From the NCBI GenBank assembly GCA_028287745.1, contig JAQBPB010000019.1:121965-185964 (forward strand): DNA of 64,000 bases, in the 5' to 3' direction. Both the position numbers and the translations under genes were made by a program. Below, one piece after another: positions 1 to 9,203 of the stretch; the first letter of the stretch is position 1, and every line of letters begins with the position of its first letter. This DNA is from Chloroflexota bacterium (lineage in GTDB: Bacteria; Chloroflexota; Chloroflexia; Chloroheliales; Chloroheliaceae). Below the pieces are notes generated by a model. It was given only the letters and a program-made list of their open reading frames with translations. It ran no database searches and was not told where the DNA came from.

Positions 1-1689
1 GACCTGGAGCGCGAGAAAGGTATCACAATTAAAGCTCGCGCCGTCCGTATGTATTACACGGCCCAGGATGGCATTGAATATGAACTTAACTTGATTGACA
101 CTCCCGGCCATGTTGACTTCACCTACGAAGTAAGCCGCAGCCTATCGGCCTGTGAAGGGGCTATCCTGGTGGTAGATGCCACCCAGGGAATTGAAGCCCA
201 GACCCTGGCGAACCTTTACATGGCGGTTGAGCAAGACCTGACTATTATCCCGGTTATTAATAAAATCGACCTGCCCGCGGCCCAACCTGATGTTGTCGCC
301 ACCGAACTTGAAAATACGATTGGCCTGCTTCGCGATGAAATTATCGAAGCCTCGGCTAAAATGGGTAAAGGTATCTCTGAAATCCTGGAAGCGATTGTCC
401 TGCGGGTGCCACCGCCCAAAGGCGACACAGAAAAGCCTTTACGCGCCCTGATTTTCGATAGCCATTACGATGCCTACAAGGGCGTTATTGCTTACTGCCG
501 GGTAATTGACGGTATGGTCCGCTCGGACGACGTCATTAAAATGATGGCGACCGGCAAGACCGCCCCGATCCTGGAAGTCGGCGTATTCAAACCCGTCCCT
601 ACGCCCATTAAAGAACTGCTTACCGGTGAAACCGGGTATATCGCCACCGGCCTTAAAGTGGTCGCGGATTGCCAGGTCGGTGATACGATTACGCTCGCAA
701 AAGACCCCGCCAGCGAACCACTGGCAGGCTATCGCCCGGCTAAACCGATGGTCTTTGCCGGACTTTACCCTATTGATAGCGATGCCTATACCGAACTGCG
801 GGATGCGCTGGAAAAGCTGAAGCTAAATGATGCTTCCCTGGTCTACTTGCCGGAAACTTCGGCGGCGCTGGGTTTTGGCTTCCGGGTAGGCTTCCTGGGC
901 TTGCTGCACATGGAAATTGTCCAGGAACGGTTGGAACGCGAATACAATCTGGAACTTCTCGCCACCGCCCCCAGCGTGGAATATCACGTAACCAAGAACA
1001 ATGGCGAAGTTATCGTGGTGGATAATCCCAGCGATATGCCGAACCCTGGCGAAATGTCGTCCATTGAAGAACCCTGGATGACTATTTCGGTTATCACCCC
1101 TACCCGCTATATCGGTGCGATTATGGAACTGGTCACTAACCGGCGTGGTATCTATAAAAAGATGGAATACCTGGACGAGAGCCGGGTGCTGTTAAGTTAC
1201 GATATGCCTTTAGGTGAACTGATCGTAGACTTTTATGACCAATTGAAGTCGCGCACCCAGGGCTATGCTTCGCTTGACTACAGCTTCAATGCCTACAAAG
1301 AGGCCGATTTGGTCAAGCTGGACATCCTGGTAGCCGGTACTCCGGTGGACGCGCTTTCCCTGATTACCCACCGCGACAAGGCGTTTCACCAGGGCCGGGC
1401 CCTGACCACCAAGTTGCGCAGCCTTATTCCGCGCCAGCTCTTTGAAGTGCCAATCCAGGCCGCTGTCGGTTCTAAAGTGGTCGCCCGCGAAACGATCAAC
1501 GCTATGCGCAAGAACGTGCTGGCAAAATGTTACGGTGGTGATATTTCCCGCAAGCGCAAGCTGTTGGAGAAGCAAAAAGAAGGTAAGGCCCGCATGAAGA
1601 TGGTCGGGAACGTAGAAATCCCGCAAGAAGCTTTCATGGCGGTCCTCAGCCTGGACGACGACTCGCAGAGCGGCAAGAAGAAAGATTAA
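1..1689 (+). CDS. lepA: Elongation factor 4 (LepA), 5' end cut by window edge
   Basis: The reading frame is open from base 1, so the gene starts upstream of the window; 562 codons are present and only the extreme N-terminus with the P-loop is missing. Seen: the switch I segment GITIKA, G3 motif DTPGHVDF, G4 motif NKID and a G5-like SAKMGKG, then the domain II, III and V regions and the LepA-specific C-terminal domain with [16 protein letters not shown] and NVEIPQEAF near the stop. Known for the family: a ribosome-bound GTPase related to EF-G that acts on stalled or mistranslocated ribosomes and influences 30S maturation. It is the first gene of the window; an 86 bp gap without an obvious terminator separates it from the next gene on the same strand. 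Identity is very secure. Confidence 0.97.
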   Translation, partial: DLEREKGITIKARAVRMYYTAQDGIEYELNLIDTPGHVDFTYEVSRSLSACEGAILVVDATQGIEAQTLANLYMAVEQDLTIIPVINKIDLPAAQPDVVATELENTIGLLRDEIIEASAKMGKGISEILEAIVLRVPPPKGDTEKPLRALIFDSHYDAYKGVIAYCRVIDGMVRSDDVIKMMATGKTAPILEVGVFKPVPTPIKELLTGETGYIATGLKVVADCQVGDTITLAKDPASEPLAGYRPAKPMVFAGLYPIDSDAYTELRDALEKLKLNDASLVYLPETSAALGFGFRVGFLGLLHMEIVQERLEREYNLELLATAPSVEYHVTKNNGEVIVVDNPSDMPNPGEMSSIEEPWMTISVITPTRYIGAIMELVTNRRGIYKKMEYLDESRVLLSYDMPLGELIVDFYDQLKSRTQGYASLDYSFNAYKEADLVKLDILVAGTPVDALSLITHRDKAFHQGRALTTKLRSLIPRQLFEVPIQAAVGSKVVARETINAMRKNVLAKCYGGDISRKRKLLEKQKEGKARMKMVGNVEIPQEAFMAVLSLDDDSQSGKKKD

Positions 1690-1775
1690 CTTTCTTCCGG
1701 CTAGCTAATACGCAACCCGCCGGGCGCAAAATCAGCCGCCCGGCGAACCTTCATCTCAACCAATTCCAACAAAAC

Positions 1776-3308
1776 ATGCCAGAAAATATAGTAATCATAG
1801 GCGGCGGTGTGGCGGGTCTTACGGCCGCTCTTTGTCTGGCTGAAAGAGGGCTTCAGCCACTGGTGCTGGAAGGGGACCCCGCTTATTTTGGCGGTCGCCT
1901 GAGTGAAAAACCGGCGGCCGCTTTTGCTTACCCGGAAAACCAGCCCGCCGAAGTTTTCCCGGCCGAACACGGCATTCACGGCTTCTGGTCCCAGTACCGT
2001 AACCTGAAAGGAATACTGGCCCGGCACGATATCCGGCCAAAATTCGTCCAGGCAAACCGCCAGGAGTGGGTCCATGGTACCGAGAAACGGGTGAAACGAG
2101 CCGAGTTGGGCCGGGTAGTCCGGCGCACCTGGTGGCCCGCTCCTTTTCACTACGGCGCTTTGTGGTTCCGGCCTTCTTTCTGGCGCATGGTCGGCTGGCG
2201 CGACTGGCTTTCGATTCCGGCGGTGCTGGGGAGCCTGGTCGTGGCGGTTGGCATTGACCCGCTGGCCGAATACAAGAAAATGGAAGGCTTAACCCTGGCC
2301 GATTTCTGCAAGGGCTGGCCCCCGGCTATCCGGGCTTTCGTGGCGTCCCTGGCCCGCAGCGGCCTTAGCGCCCACCCTGAAGATGTGCCGCTTTCCGGGT
2401 TTATCGCTTTCTTACGCTTCTATTCGCTGCTGCGCCGGGACAGCCAGGGCTTTGAATACCTGGCCGGAGACTCCGGCCGGGCCGTGATAGACCCTATGGT
2501 TGACCGGATTCGCGAGCTAGGTGGTCAGGTACGGGCGGATTGCCGGGTTTCCCACCTTGACCGCCTTTCCGGCGACAATGGCGGCTGGGTGGTCCACCTT
2601 GCGGATGGCAGCCTGCGCACCGCGTCCAGTGTGATCCTGGCCTGTGATGCGACCGGCACCCGCCGGATAATGCTGGACAGCCCGGACACCCGCGAGTTAG
2701 CCGCGAACTTTCACTGGCCGCGCGGCATGGAAACGATTGTGGTCAGGCTGTGGTTTGCCGGACAGCCTCATCCTAAAGCCGAAGCCGGTATTCTCAGCGG
2801 GAATTTCGCAGCCGATAATTTCTTCTGGCTGCACCGCTTTCAGGACCGCTTCCAGGAGTGGCACCGCCGCACCGGCCAGAGCGCCCTGGAAGCTCATGTC
2901 TACGGCCCGCCCGAATTAATCAGCGAACCCGACAAAGTAATTTTAGAAAAAGTCACCGCCGATTTTGGCCGGATTTACCCGGCTCTCAAAGATAAGGTCA
3001 TTCACCGCACTATCCAGCGCAATTCGGCCACTCACACCCTTTTCGCTATCGGAACGCTGGCCGAACACCTGGGCATACGGACGCCCTGGCCGGGCCTTTT
3101 TTGCTGCGGCGATTGGGTGCGCCACCCCAGCCCGGCCCTCTTTCTGGAACGAGCTTGCCTGACCGGTATTGAAGCGGCTAACGCGGTCCTGCTCACGCGC
3201 GGCCAATCGCCTTTTCCCTTAGAGCAGCATACCCGGCCCGAACTGCTTTCCCGGCTGGTCGGCGCCTATGTGCGCATGATGCGCTCTTCAATCCGGGGCT
3301 CTCGCTAA
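1776..3308 (+). CDS. FAD-dependent oxidoreductase, phytoene desaturase / CrtU-like
   Basis: 510 aa. An N-terminal Rossmann dinucleotide-binding motif is visible (VIIGGGVAGLTAA, residues 5-17, followed by the acidic residue in LVLEGD), and near the C-terminus a second FAD-contact segment GLFCCGDWVRHPSPALFLERA that also supplies the typical membrane-proximal helix of the amine oxidase / carotenoid desaturase superfamily. The segment EHGIHGFWSQYRNLKGIL (about residues 67-84) resembles isorenieratene-synthase/desaturase type enzymes. Reaction inferred only at class level: FAD-dependent oxidation or desaturation of a lipophilic substrate, possibly a carotenoid. No other carotenoid gene is nearby, so the substrate stays open. 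The ATG at 1776 begins directly at the Rossmann fold, which supports it as the start. Confidence 0.75.
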   Translation: MPENIVIIGGGVAGLTAALCLAERGLQPLVLEGDPAYFGGRLSEKPAAAFAYPENQPAEVFPAEHGIHGFWSQYRNLKGILARHDIRPKFVQANRQEWVHGTEKRVKRAELGRVVRRTWWPAPFHYGALWFRPSFWRMVGWRDWLSIPAVLGSLVVAVGIDPLAEYKKMEGLTLADFCKGWPPAIRAFVASLARSGLSAHPEDVPLSGFIAFLRFYSLLRRDSQGFEYLAGDSGRAVIDPMVDRIRELGGQVRADCRVSHLDRLSGDNGGWVVHLADGSLRTASSVILACDATGTRRIMLDSPDTRELAANFHWPRGMETIVVRLWFAGQPHPKAEAGILSGNFAADNFFWLHRFQDRFQEWHRRTGQSALEAHVYGPPELISEPDKVILEKVTADFGRIYPALKDKVIHRTIQRNSATHTLFAIGTLAEHLGIRTPWPGLFCCGDWVRHPSPALFLERACLTGIEAANAVLLTRGQSPFPLEQHTRPELLSRLVGAYVRMMRSSIRGSR

Positions 3309-3488
3309 AAGTTACTTCGCTAGTTTAACTACAGCAATATCCGGGATGATTGAGGCGCTTTTGCAACAGCTTTGAGGTTAAAACGGCCTCAATACTAACG
3401 CGCACCGCTATAATATTTCCCCGAAGTGCCCCACTATGTACCTGATCGCTGCCCGGAATGAGAGTGCCCGTACCGGGCAACGGGCAAC

Positions 3489-3516
3489 AAAAAAGGCCAG
3501 GAAGTTAATCCTGGCC
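3489..3516 (-). terminator. Intrinsic terminator after secF
   Basis: An 8 bp perfect stem (GGCCAGGA / TCCTGGCC, loop of 6) lies 18 bp past the secF stop. On the minus strand the stem is followed by six T residues. On the plus strand the downstream tract is weaker (TCTCTTTT), so it may also slow transcripts arriving from the FAD oxidoreductase gene. Confidence 0.85.
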
Positions 3517-3533
3517 TCTCTTTTAGAAACTAT

Positions 3534-4586
3534 CTAGCGAGCGGTGGTGGCGGGGCGAGTGGCCGGTTTATTGGATTTGCGCTTGAAGAAGCGGTCCAGT
3601 TCACCCTTTTCCCAGATAACTAACAGCATTGAAGCGTTAAAGATACTGGAGTAAGTACCGCTGATGATACCAATCAGCAGCGCCAGTACGAAGTTACGTA
3701 CGGTCGCGCCACCGAACAGGTAGAGGGCGCTCAGGGTAAAGATAACCGTCAGGGAAGTGTTCAACGAACGGACCAGCGTCTGCACCAGGCTGTGGTTGAC
3801 CAGGTTCTCGAAAGGTTCACCCGGTGTCCGGATTTGATTCTCACGGATACGGTCAAAGACCACAATCGAGTCGTGAACCGAGAAACCGATAACCGTCAGC
3901 AAGGCTGTAACGAACAGGGCGTCAATTTCCACTCCGAAGAAGTAACCCAGCATAGCAAAGATACCCAAAACTATCAGCACGTCATGGATCATACCGAAAA
4001 TCGCGCAGAGGCCGTAGCGCCAGGGCCGTGCTACTTTGCGGAAGGCATAGGCCAGGTAAGCCATGATTCCGAGCGAGGCCAGGATTACTGCCAGGAAGGA
4101 CCGGGTCGTAACTTCCCCGGCCACGGTCGGCCCGGAAGTATTGAGGCCCAATTTCTGGGGATCAAAGCCGTTAGACGCGCCAAAGCGTTTAGTAAGGGCA
4201 TCCGTCAGGAAGGTTTTTTCTTCGGTATTGTCAAAGATCTGGCCGGTGCGGACAACTACCAGACCATTGTCACTCTGCTGGGCAATTGCCTGGAAGGATT
4301 GGCGTTCGCGCTGGGCCAGCAAGTCGGTTTCGGCCTGGTTCTTATTGGGTTTAGCCTTTAACTGGCTAATAAACTGTCCTTCGGCGTCTACCAGGGCTCT
4401 TTCAATTTCAGTACCGGCTGGCACGCGGGCTTTATCAAAATAAATATCCCAGGAAGTTCCGCCGGTAAAGTCGATGCTAGCCCGTAACCCGCCTAAAAGG
4501 ATAAAAACAAGCCCTGGGATAATAATTATTGTAGAGACAATAATAAAGGTCCAGCGGTGTTTTACTAAATCAAGCGATTTTCTCAT
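3534..4586 (-). CDS. secF: Protein translocase subunit SecF
   Basis: 350 aa inner-membrane subunit of the SecDF complex, which uses the proton gradient to help pull secreted proteins through SecYEG. Seen: a first membrane helix (about residues 11-33), the SecF signature LRASIDFTGGTSWDI just after it, a periplasmic domain to about residue 160, and then five hydrophobic segments beginning with FLAVILASLGIMAYLAYAF and including the conserved VHDSIVVFDRIREN stretch. The C-terminus is basic and polar. It follows secD by 63 bp on the same strand, and the terminator at 3489-3516 closes the pair, so secD-secF form a two-gene operon. Start ATG at 4586 has AAAGGAAAGAGAAAG upstream, consistent with a ribosome site. 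Confidence 0.96.
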   Translation of the reverse strand: MRKSLDLVKHRWTFIIVSTIIIIPGLVFILLGGLRASIDFTGGTSWDIYFDKARVPAGTEIERALVDAEGQFISQLKAKPNKNQAETDLLAQRERQSFQAIAQQSDNGLVVVRTGQIFDNTEEKTFLTDALTKRFGASNGFDPQKLGLNTSGPTVAGEVTTRSFLAVILASLGIMAYLAYAFRKVARPWRYGLCAIFGMIHDVLIVLGIFAMLGYFFGVEIDALFVTALLTVIGFSVHDSIVVFDRIRENQIRTPGEPFENLVNHSLVQTLVRSLNTSLTVIFTLSALYLFGGATVRNFVLALLIGIISGTYSSIFNASMLLVIWEKGELDRFFKRKSNKPATRPATTAR

Positions 4587-4649
4587 TCCTAAACTTTCTC
4601 TTTCCTTTTCTTGGCCTGGGCCGGTTTATTTCACCGGCCCGCTCCAAAT

Positions 4650-6308
4650 TTAGACCTGCTGAACCTCTTCTGTTGCCCGCCGGGTACGGTTCATACCGAA
4701 CCACCAGCCACCACGGCTAAGCTTGCGCTGCCCGCCGGTAACCAGGAACATCAGGCGCAGGAAAGTGTGTGTTACTGTAATAGCTGTAAACATACTGCAC
4801 AGCACACCGATAGCCAGCGTTAAAGCAAAACCTTTTATCGTGCTGGTGCCGGTGAAATCGCCGAACCAGTAAAGGATACCGCAGGTAATCAGGGTTGAGA
4901 TATTGCTGTCACGGATAGACGGCCAGGCGTTACGGAAGCCTTCTTCGACCGCTCGTTCAATTGAACGGCCCAGGCGCAATTCTTCCTTCATTCGGGCGAA
5001 AATAAGCACGTTAGCGTCTACCGCCATACCGATTGAGAGGATAAACCCGGCGATACCGGCCAGGGTCAATACTACGCCTAACACCTTGAACAGGGCAAAG
5101 TTGATGATCGCGTAAATCAGCAGGGCCAGTACGGCCAGCACACCCGGTAAGCGGAAGTACAGGATCATAAAGGCTGCCACGATACTCAGGCCGACGGCTC
5201 CGGCCACAATGCTGCGGTCAATCGAGTCGGTACCCAGGGTCGCGCCGACCTTACGGCTGGCCTGGACATCCAGTTCTACCGGCAAGGAACCATACTTGAG
5301 TTGCAGCACAATGTTCTGCGCATCGGCGCGGCCAGCGGCGGTCTGCCAGTTGGGGCTGGTAATTTCACCCTGGCTGGAGATTACACCCTGGATAGTGGCG
5401 GAAGAAATAACCTGACCGTCCAGTACAATCGCCATCTGTTTGCCCAGGTTAGCGCTGGTGAATTGGCCGAAGGTATTGGTGGCGTCGCCTTTCACGCCGA
5501 ACAGTACTTTGTAACCGCCCGCATCCGCGAAACCGACGTCAATTTTCGCCGGGTCCAACTGGTCACCGGTGATAACGGTCTGGAAAGGCTGATTGGCGGC
5601 ATTCAGTTTGCCGGGTGCAGGGGTGGCGGTCGTGGTTACGCCGGGCGAAGCGCCGGGTGTACCCGCAGCACCGGCTGCAGCAGTCGCGCCAGGAGTACCA
5701 GGGGCCGTGGTTGCAGCCGCCGTGGTCGCACCGGGAGCGGCAGTCGCGCCGGGTGTGCCGCCCGGGCCAACCGCTTCGTTTGAAGGGGTGCCGGGGGTAG
5801 CGGTGGCGCCGCTAGCTACGGTGCTACTGGTAACGCCAGGACCGCAAAGATTGGCCGCTTTTTGGAACAGCGAACCGGTCGTACAATAAGTGGTCTGGAC
5901 TACATCACCAGTATTAAGCTGGGCTGTCCCGGCGTCAATAAATTCCAACCGGCCGGTGCTACCAATTGCTTTCCGGACCGCTGCTTCATCGGTAATACCG
6001 GGCAACTCTACGCTGATGCGGTTGTTGCCCTGAATGGTAATGCTGGGCTCATTGGTGCCCAGGCCATTGACGCGTTTTTCAATAATCTGGCGGGCTGCTT
6101 GCAAGCGTTCCGGGCTAACATTAGTGGAACGGGTTTGCAGCAGAATTTGATAGCCGCCCTGGAGATCGAGGCCCTCTTTGACCCGTAAATCTACCGAACT
6201 GCCCAAAAATTTTTCGGTGCGGTCGCCGCCAAATACTATCCAGGAGGCACACGCTACAATCAAGGCGATAGCCAGTAGCGCTAAAAGGTTGTTCCTAACA
6301 CGATGCAC
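4650..6308 (-). CDS. secD: Protein translocase subunit SecD with low-complexity linker
   Basis: 552 aa. Seen: N-terminal membrane helix (residues 8-26), the SecD signature LGLDLQGG-type sequence (here EGLDLQGGYQILLQT), periplasmic P1 region, then after about residue 335 the six-helix region typical of RND-type SecD (GAVGLSIVAAFMILYF, GIAGFILSIGMAVDANVLIFARMKEE). Known role: partner of SecF in proton-driven protein export. Odd: residues about 158-236 (DNA about 5600-5837) are an Ala/Thr/Pro/Gly-rich tract inserted in the periplasmic domain, predicted disordered. The start is GTG at 6308, preceded by GAGGAGAAAG on the minus strand. The gene is driven by the consensus promoter at 6448-6476 with a leader of about 130 nt. 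Confidence 0.95.
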   Translation of the reverse strand: MHRVRNNLLALLAIALIVACASWIVFGGDRTEKFLGSSVDLRVKEGLDLQGGYQILLQTRSTNVSPERLQAARQIIEKRVNGLGTNEPSITIQGNNRISVELPGITDEAAVRKAIGSTGRLEFIDAGTAQLNTGDVVQTTYCTTGSLFQKAANLCGPGVTSSTVASGATATPGTPSNEAVGPGGTPGATAAPGATTAAATTAPGTPGATAAAGAAGTPGASPGVTTTATPAPGKLNAANQPFQTVITGDQLDPAKIDVGFADAGGYKVLFGVKGDATNTFGQFTSANLGKQMAIVLDGQVISSATIQGVISSQGEITSPNWQTAAGRADAQNIVLQLKYGSLPVELDVQASRKVGATLGTDSIDRSIVAGAVGLSIVAAFMILYFRLPGVLAVLALLIYAIINFALFKVLGVVLTLAGIAGFILSIGMAVDANVLIFARMKEELRLGRSIERAVEEGFRNAWPSIRDSNISTLITCGILYWFGDFTGTSTIKGFALTLAIGVLCSMFTAITVTHTFLRLMFLVTGGQRKLSRGGWWFGMNRTRRATEEVQQV

Positions 6309-6447
6309 TTTAGTGCTTTCTCCTCTACTTGATTTCCCATTGGGGTTGGGGTTAGATTTTCAGCCTTATAAGGGCAAAATAATTGCGGTCCGCTCCAAGT
6401 TATAGGGTTTTCGGTTTTTTTTCTTTTTACGGTGGACAGCATCCCAA

Positions 6448-6476
6448 ATTATAGAGGACTCAAGGGGGAGTGTCAA
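6448..6476 (-). promoter_or_regulatory. Consensus sigma-70 promoter of secD-secF
   Basis: Read on the minus strand: TTGACA (6476-6471), exactly 17 bp spacer, TATAAT (6453-6448). Both hexamers match the consensus at all positions. Transcription should start near 6441 and run into secD, whose GTG is at 6308. No other feature was recognised in the leader apart from an A-rich stretch near 6390-6425. Confidence 0.88.
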
Positions 6477-6491
6477 TTATTGGAACTGCCG

Positions 6492-6522
6492 AAAACTAAT
6501 TAGTTATATCAAAACTAATTAG
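6492..6522. promoter_or_regulatory. Operator-like direct repeat upstream of secDF promoter
   Basis: The 12-mer AAAACTAATTAG occurs twice (6492-6503 and 6511-6522), start-to-start distance 19 bp. Each copy contains the palindrome CTAATTAG. The pair sits about 15 bp upstream of the -35 box of the secDF promoter, a typical place for an activator or UP-like element. The rest of the gap up to 6644 is AT-rich and holds nothing else I can name. Binding protein unknown. Confidence 0.4.
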
Positions 6523-6644
6523 AAATGTATTAGACAAGCGAAAAAGGCTTAAATTCCCACTGTGAATTTTGCATAATAAGACTTAAAAGAATTACTTATG
6601 TTTAAAATTGTACCAGGCAGGGGGCGCCTTCCGGGGAAGCTCCA

Positions 6645-6872
6645 CTAAATTTTAGAATTTAATGAGGCTTCCATGCGGGCAATCAACCGGCTGTTCTGGG
6701 CCATCATGGCTTCCACCTGGCTCATTACGGCGGTTAGCCGGTCGGTGTATTCCGGGTGAGTTTCCATAATCTTAACGCATTCAATCAAAAGATTGGTGCA
6801 AGACTGCTGCTGGTTTTTAAGGCGGGAAAGCCGTTGGGTCTGGTCGTTTTTACTGGTATGTAAAATAGTCAT
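6645..6872 (-). CDS. Small hypothetical protein, likely helical
   Basis: 75 aa, not recognised. The sequence has no membrane segment and no signal peptide; it is rich in Gln, Met, Leu, Ser and charged residues. Residues 20-70 show hydrophobic residues at coiled-coil-like spacing (LLIECVKIMETH, LTAVMSQVEAMM, LIARMEASL), suggesting a two-helix hairpin or coiled coil. ATG at 6872 is preceded by AAGGGTGA about 10 nt upstream. It stands alone between the secDF promoter region and the dnaC-like gene, both on the same strand, with its own AT-rich upstream region (6873-7036). Because it is short and has no homologue I can name, it could be spurious, but the ribosome site and codon pattern favour a real gene. 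Confidence 0.5.
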   Translation of the reverse strand: MTILHTSKNDQTQRLSRLKNQQQSCTNLLIECVKIMETHPEYTDRLTAVMSQVEAMMAQNSRLIARMEASLNSKI

Positions 6873-7036
6873 CGTTGCTAAATCACCCTTAGACAGTTCT
6901 AATTATTTAATAACTAATATAAAGAATTATCTTAGTTAAGGTCTAAGTTTTTCCTGTACTGGCTAAATTTTAGCAGGTGAGTATGAACAAATAAGTTCAA
7001 TTGTATTAAGACTCTATAACACTTTCCCGCAAATGG

Positions 7037-8263
7037 CTAATATTTTTGCCGGGTAGGCGGACTGGCTTGCCGGAACCGCGCCCGGTCCTCCGGAGTATAC
7101 ATCCGGTAGTCATCGGCCTGTAACACAAATATTCGGCAGAGCTGCTGGTCGCAGACCCGCGAATGAATGCGGCCGTCCAGCGTATCGAGGTCGTTATTAG
7201 TGGTAATAACGGTCGGCAGCTTGGCGTTATAGCGGTGGTTGATAATCTGGTAGAGTTTTTCACGCGCCCAGGGCTTGGCATTTTCGGTGCCCAGGTCGTC
7301 CAGGATCAGCAGCGGTACATTGCGAATCATTTCAAACCGTTGGTCGTAAGTTTCGGAACTATTGGGGTCAAAGGTAGCCCGTAAATAATCCAACAGGTCC
7401 GGCACAACCGCGAAATAGAGCCGAATATGGCGGCTCAGGGCTTCATTGGCGATAGCGGCGGCCAGGTGGGTCTTGCCGCAACCATAATTTCCCATAAAAA
7501 GCAGCCAGTCGCTGGGGTCTTTGGCATACTGGCGAGCGACCTCAAAAGACTCGCGGGTTTTTGGGACACGCGTGTTAAACGTATCAAAAGTCAGGTCGCG
7601 AAAGAGTTCAATATTGCTATTCTTTTTAAGTTCTTCAAAGGCTTTGCGGTCCTTAAGGGCCATGGTGCATTCGCACGGCACCAACTTCCCAAAGTTCTGG
7701 TCGCCTACCGGCGAGTCCAGCCGCAGCCAGCCGCTGCCCTTGCAATGCGGGCAGGCGTTCTGCTCGATGTACGGCTCGACATCATCTTCGTACTGGATAA
7801 ATGGGCTGCTGGCTGTAGCCGCGAAATCGGCCAAGCGCACCACTTTAGGCGTTTCTACCGGGCCGGGCCGGGCCGCGGGCGGAGCCTGGCGCTGGGCAGG
7901 CGGAACTTCCCGGCCCTGGCTAGCGCCAGGCCGGACTGCCGCAGCCGGGTTCACAACCGGCTGGTTCGCGCGCGGGGTAATAGGATTTCCGACCGGAGGG
8001 TTAATCCTTGGAGCCGGACTCGCCTGGTTGGGTGATGTGGGCGTATTTCCCGGTCGTATATTTAGTGAAGTCGATAGGTCCTCGGCGGACATTTGACGGG
8101 GAAGATCCTCCCGGCGCGGCATTGGTCTTCCCTGGCGCTGCTGCTGGCGGAGCAGTTCCATCTCCTGCCAGACCCGCTCCTCCATTTCTTCCTGCTCGGT
8201 GCGCAGCGGAGTTACCCTGGCCGGGTTTCGATCTCGACCGTTCGGTTGTTTGTTCTCGTCCAT
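7037..8263 (-). CDS. DnaC/DnaI-like helicase-loader ATPase
   Basis: 408 aa. Seen: an N-terminal charged helix (residues 22-45), a long Pro/Ala/Arg-rich linker (about 65-140), a zinc-binding motif C-P-H-C at 171-174 paired with C-E-C at 197-199, then an AAA+ domain of the DnaC/IstB type with Walker A GNYGCGKTH (258-266), Walker B LLILDDLG (318-325), sensor TTNN (354-357) and arginine-finger region HSRVCD (367-372). Known role of the family: loads the replicative helicase DnaB onto DNA. The zinc domain before the ATPase is the arrangement of DnaI-type loaders. Its neighbours dnaD-like and dnaB on the same strand fit this role. An IstB transposon helper is unlikely since no transposase is present. 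The first 88 codons overlap the preceding dnaD-like gene in another frame; a downstream Met (residue 27) is an alternative start. Confidence 0.85.
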   Translation of the reverse strand: MDENKQPNGRDRNPARVTPLRTEQEEMEERVWQEMELLRQQQRQGRPMPRREDLPRQMSAEDLSTSLNIRPGNTPTSPNQASPAPRINPPVGNPITPRANQPVVNPAAAVRPGASQGREVPPAQRQAPPAARPGPVETPKVVRLADFAATASSPFIQYEDDVEPYIEQNACPHCKGSGWLRLDSPVGDQNFGKLVPCECTMALKDRKAFEELKKNSNIELFRDLTFDTFNTRVPKTRESFEVARQYAKDPSDWLLFMGNYGCGKTHLAAAIANEALSRHIRLYFAVVPDLLDYLRATFDPNSSETYDQRFEMIRNVPLLILDDLGTENAKPWAREKLYQIINHRYNAKLPTVITTNNDLDTLDGRIHSRVCDQQLCRIFVLQADDYRMYTPEDRARFRQASPPTRQKY

Positions 8264-9062
8264 TGGCTAACCAGTTCTCCAGAATACGGGCTATATAGGC
8301 CCAACTACGTCGATTATAATTGACTGCTTCGGCAAAGGCTTCTTCCACCCAGGCGGGCGGGTAGAGCTGTTCGGCTTCCCGCAAGCGTTCGCTTAAAATG
8401 GGAGTCAACGCACCAATATTTTGCTCGTAAAGGGTGTAAATATCCGGCCGGGAAGAGCGCACCCGCCAGGGTTTTTGCTTGTTCCACTGCTTGATTTCGG
8501 CCAGGCCGCTGCCACGGGGCGATTCGCCACTGGCGGCGGCATCCGGCAGGGGTTTGTCCCAGAGGTCCATCCCGACCAGCAAATTGGTCTGTTCGATTTG
8601 AATTTCGCCATGTTCAAGGCTCGCCAGGAATTCGCGGTTTCCGGACGTATTCAGCAAGAACCAGGTAACTGTCACAGGTTCCAGGTCGCCCTTAGCCGGG
8701 CTGTTCCCGAAGAATTCGGGCGGTGGCGGTGCCGCTTCTACCCTGAGCAGGCTGCCCCGGGCCATGCAAAGTTCGAGGGCTTCGCGTAAATGCTCAATAG
8801 CCGGGCGCGGGTCGCCACCTTTACGCAAGCCGGTCAGCAAATCGCTCGACTCGGCCAGTTCCCAATAACCGACCCATTTTGGTTCACCCCGTTTTTGACC
8901 GGCCAGGAACATAAAGTAAAGCAGCGTCTTAAGTTCGTTCGGATTGCTTATCTGGGGCAAAAGTTGGGTAAAAAAGGCTCCCGGTATGCCGGTCAGGCGG
9001 CGTTCTCGTTCGCTATTAGGTCCATTACTACTACTATCAAAACCTACAAACTTGCTCGGCAT
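8001..9062 (-). CDS. DnaD-like primosome protein
   Basis: 353 aa. Seen: an N-terminal region compatible with a DnaD winged helix (FFTQLLPQISNPNELKTLLYFMF, residues about 31-53) and a DnaB_2/DnaD C-terminal helical domain ending in YIARILENWLANG (about residues 254-266). The tail ends with KYTTGKYAHI, which resembles the K-Y-x-x-G-K-Y-x-H element closing many DnaD proteins. Known role: DnaD helps remodel origin or restart DNA and recruits the loader and helicase. It lies between dnaB and the DnaC/DnaI-like gene. A ribosome site AAAGAGAG precedes the ATG at 9062. The last 263 bp are also coding for the N-terminus of the loader in another frame. Confidence 0.78.
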   Translation of the reverse strand: MPSKFVGFDSSSNGPNSERERRLTGIPGAFFTQLLPQISNPNELKTLLYFMFLAGQKRGEPKWVGYWELAESSDLLTGLRKGGDPRPAIEHLREALELCMARGSLLRVEAAPPPPEFFGNSPAKGDLEPVTVTWFLLNTSGNREFLASLEHGEIQIEQTNLLVGMDLWDKPLPDAAASGESPRGSGLAEIKQWNKQKPWRVRSSRPDIYTLYEQNIGALTPILSERLREAEQLYPPAWVEEAFAEAVNYNRRSWAYIARILENWLANGREQTTERSRSKPGQGNSAAHRAGRNGGAGLAGDGTAPPAAAPGKTNAAPGGSSPSNVRRGPIDFTKYTTGKYAHITQPGESGSKD

Positions 9063-9203
9063 ATCTCTCTTTACAATCCTTTCGCCCCTGATGGCAAAAA
9101 TACTAACAACCGCAGGTCTAATTCACCAGGCGGGGTTGCAAGTCGCAAGTCCAAAGGCAGGTACCCAATAAAATCAGGCCAGGTAACCCGGTGGTCTACC
9201 GGT

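Noticed and set aside
7037..8263. The DnaC-like ATPase as an IstB transposition helper
   Set aside because: Has a DnaI-type zinc domain and sits with dnaB and dnaD; no transposase nearby.
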